Of a stretch of DNA of 8,132 nucleotides, positions 5,824 to 8,132 are shown in pieces. The stretch lies in contig CAZAQB010000146.1 in the NCBI GenBank assembly GCA_964487155.1, forward strand, positions 1 to 8,132, in the 5' to 3' direction. The position numbers were made by a program, and so were the translations under genes. Under the pieces are notes generated by a model. That model searched no databases. It was not told the DNA's origin and was given only the letters and a program-made list of their open reading frames with translations. Source of the stretch: CAZAQB01 sp964487155. Its GTDB lineage: Bacteria > Pseudomonadota > Gammaproteobacteria > Nitrococcales > Nitrococcaceae. Within the stretch, counting starts at the first letter, position 1. The number at the start of each line of letters is the position of its first letter.

Positions 5824-6627
5824 TCAATCGCGCCGGGCGGTGACCACGTGCACGGTGACGTCGAACTGCACCCGGCCTTCGGGCTCCACGTAGCGCTCCA
5901 GGGCCATTTCGGCATCGGTGACCAGATCGTCCACTATCGCCTCCTTGAGGTGTACGCCGGCCAGTGGGAACCAGCTGCGCACATCCGCCAGCACCATGTC
6001 CCGCACGCTGGGGAATTCGGCCGTCCCGGAATGGGTGTGGACCACCGGAGAGGCGATGCCGGCCTCCGTGAACAGATGCTCCAGCATCGGCGGGTCTCCG
6101 AGGGCAAACGGGGCCCGCAGCAGGTCTGCCACGTCGTGGCCCATCAGGCTGTGGACCACGCTGGCCAGAAAGGCGTAGGCGGGAATCTCGTCCAGGGAGC
6201 CCAGCACCGCCACCGCCAGAGAGCCGCCCGGGGCCAGCACCCGGCGCATATCCGCCAGGGCCCGCTGCCGGTCCTGGAAGAACATCAGCCCGAACTGGCT
6301 CAGCACCGCGTCAAAGCTCGCCGGCGCGAAGGGCAGGGACTCTGCACGTCCCTCCTCCCAGTGGATCCAGGGGGCCTGTTGGCGGGCGACCTCGAGCATG
6401 CCCGGGTTGACGTCCAGGCCCACCACGGTGCCGGTGGAACCCACCCGGGAGGCAGCGGCCCGGGCCAGTATCCCGGTGCCGCAGGCGACGTCCAGCACGC
6501 GCTGGCCCGGGGTCAGGCCGGCATGGTCCGCCACCACCTCCGCCCAGCGGTGGAACAGGGCCGGCACCAGGGTCTCCTCGTAGGCCACCGCGGCCTGTTC
6601 CATCTGTTTGATATTCGGAGAAGTCAT
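5824..6627 (-). CDS. Class I SAM-dependent methyltransferase (UbiE/Methyltransf_11-like)
   Basis: This 267-residue soluble protein has a Rossmann methyltransferase core: motif I VLDVACGTG (44-52) for SAM binding, VVGLDVNPGMLEVAR (68-82) with acidic Asp72 that should contact the SAM ribose, AESLPF (95-100), FDAVLSQFGLMFF (105-117) and RVLAPGGSLAVAV (129-141). A helical C-terminal part follows (about 150-267), which in this family makes the substrate lid. The substrate is not identifiable; small molecules, quinone precursors and other metabolites are all possible, and no neighbour helps. The ATG at 6627 has a good Shine-Dalgarno AGGAGA (complement at 6635-6640) with 7-nt spacing. A perfect 8-1-8 palindrome abuts it at 6641-6657. 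The 3' end converges on btuF with only 22 bp between them, and no clear bidirectional terminator is seen. The open frame continues upstream of the ATG, antisense to the symporter gene, but that part is not coding. Confidence 0.9.
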   Translation of the reverse strand: MTSPNIKQMEQAAVAYEETLVPALFHRWAEVVADHAGLTPGQRVLDVACGTGILARAAASRVGSTGTVVGLDVNPGMLEVARQQAPWIHWEEGRAESLPFAPASFDAVLSQFGLMFFQDRQRALADMRRVLAPGGSLAVAVLGSLDEIPAYAFLASVVHSLMGHDVADLLRAPFALGDPPMLEHLFTEAGIASPVVHTHSGTAEFPSVRDMVLADVRSWFPLAGVHLKEAIVDDLVTDAEMALERYVEPEGRVQFDVTVHVVTARRD

Positions 6628-6900
6628 GACGCTGTCTCCTGCGCCCTGGCAGGGCGCGCAGGCTGGGGGCGATTGCCAGCATACGCCCATGGGGCGGGCC
6701 GGCGCGAAGGGGTGGGCTGGGCGCCGGCGGGCAGGCTGGAGAGGGTCGTGGTCTGCCCTGCGCCGTGGCCCTGAGCGCCGCCCATGCGGTGCCTGCCGCC
6801 CGCGGCTACCTGCGGCCTTGGCGGCTACACTCTGCGTTTTGGCCGTGGCCGTACCGTCGCGGTTCGCGGGATTCCCGACCATCGCAATGGAGCGCCTGCC
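6628..6900. promoter_or_regulatory. Divergent intergenic region between the methyltransferase and the alanine symporter genes
   Basis: These 273 bp should carry promoters for both genes. For the methyltransferase, TATGCT on the minus strand (complement at 6678-6683) is a fair -10, with only a poor TTCGCG candidate -35 19 bp away. For the symporter, TACACT at 6826-6831 is a possible -10 without a good -35. GCGGCTAC occurs twice, at 6802-6809 and 6821-6828, with a 19-bp period (about two helical turns), the second copy running into TACACT. No credible small gene was seen. Confidence 0.4.
6641..6657. repeat. Perfect 8-1-8 palindrome next to the methyltransferase ribosome binding site
   Basis: GCGCCCTG (6641-6648), one G, then CAGGGCGC (6650-6657) is a perfect inverted repeat directly upstream of the Shine-Dalgarno of the minus-strand methyltransferase. 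An alternative pairing, CTGCGC (6639-6644) with GCGCAG (6656-6661), covers part of the same bases. It could be a repressor operator, or an mRNA hairpin that affects translation. Confidence 0.5.

Positions 6901-8132
<1,232 letters not shown>

Overview
This is a GC-rich, gene-dense bacterial window (roughly two-thirds or more G+C, judged by eye) with short gaps between genes. A TonB-dependent BtuB-type receptor with a signal peptide shows that the organism is Gram-negative. The gene set fits a high-GC proteobacterium, probably a gammaproteobacterium. That placement is an inference from composition and family resemblance; no rRNA or tRNA gene is present to test it.

Layout. On the minus strand, a ClC-family chloride channel homologue with two C-terminal CBS-like regions (257-1984) is followed, with a 14-nt overlap, by the start of a polyamine-type periplasmic solute-binding protein cut by the window edge (1-270). 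A 275-bp divergent gap separates these from a plus-strand PEBP/Raf-kinase-inhibitor-like protein (2260-2739). Next come 393 noncoding bases (2740-3132). They hold a very strong stem-loop, a sigma70-like promoter that overlaps it, a complete cobalamin riboswitch, and a hairpin over the ribosome binding site. These precede btuB (3133-4920), which overlaps btuF (4917-5801) by 4 nt. A class I SAM-dependent methyltransferase lies convergently on the minus strand (5824-6627). A second divergent gap (6628-6900) leads to a sodium:alanine symporter family gene on the plus strand, cut by the right edge (6901-8132).

How the parts fit. The clearest functional unit is the vitamin B12 uptake operon: the riboswitch senses cobalamin, BtuB brings cobalamin across the outer membrane, and BtuF captures it in the periplasm. 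The inner-membrane partners BtuC and BtuD are not here. The expression platform looks like a strand-exchange switch: one segment can pair either with the 3' strand of the riboswitch closing helix or with the Shine-Dalgarno region of btuB. The other genes are transport or housekeeping genes with no evident link to B12.

I found no insertion sequence, CRISPR array, tRNA, phage gene or defence system. The most notable observations are the riboswitch switching architecture, the promoter embedded in a strong inverted repeat, and a ClC protein in which four canonical chloride/proton pathway residues all appear to be replaced.
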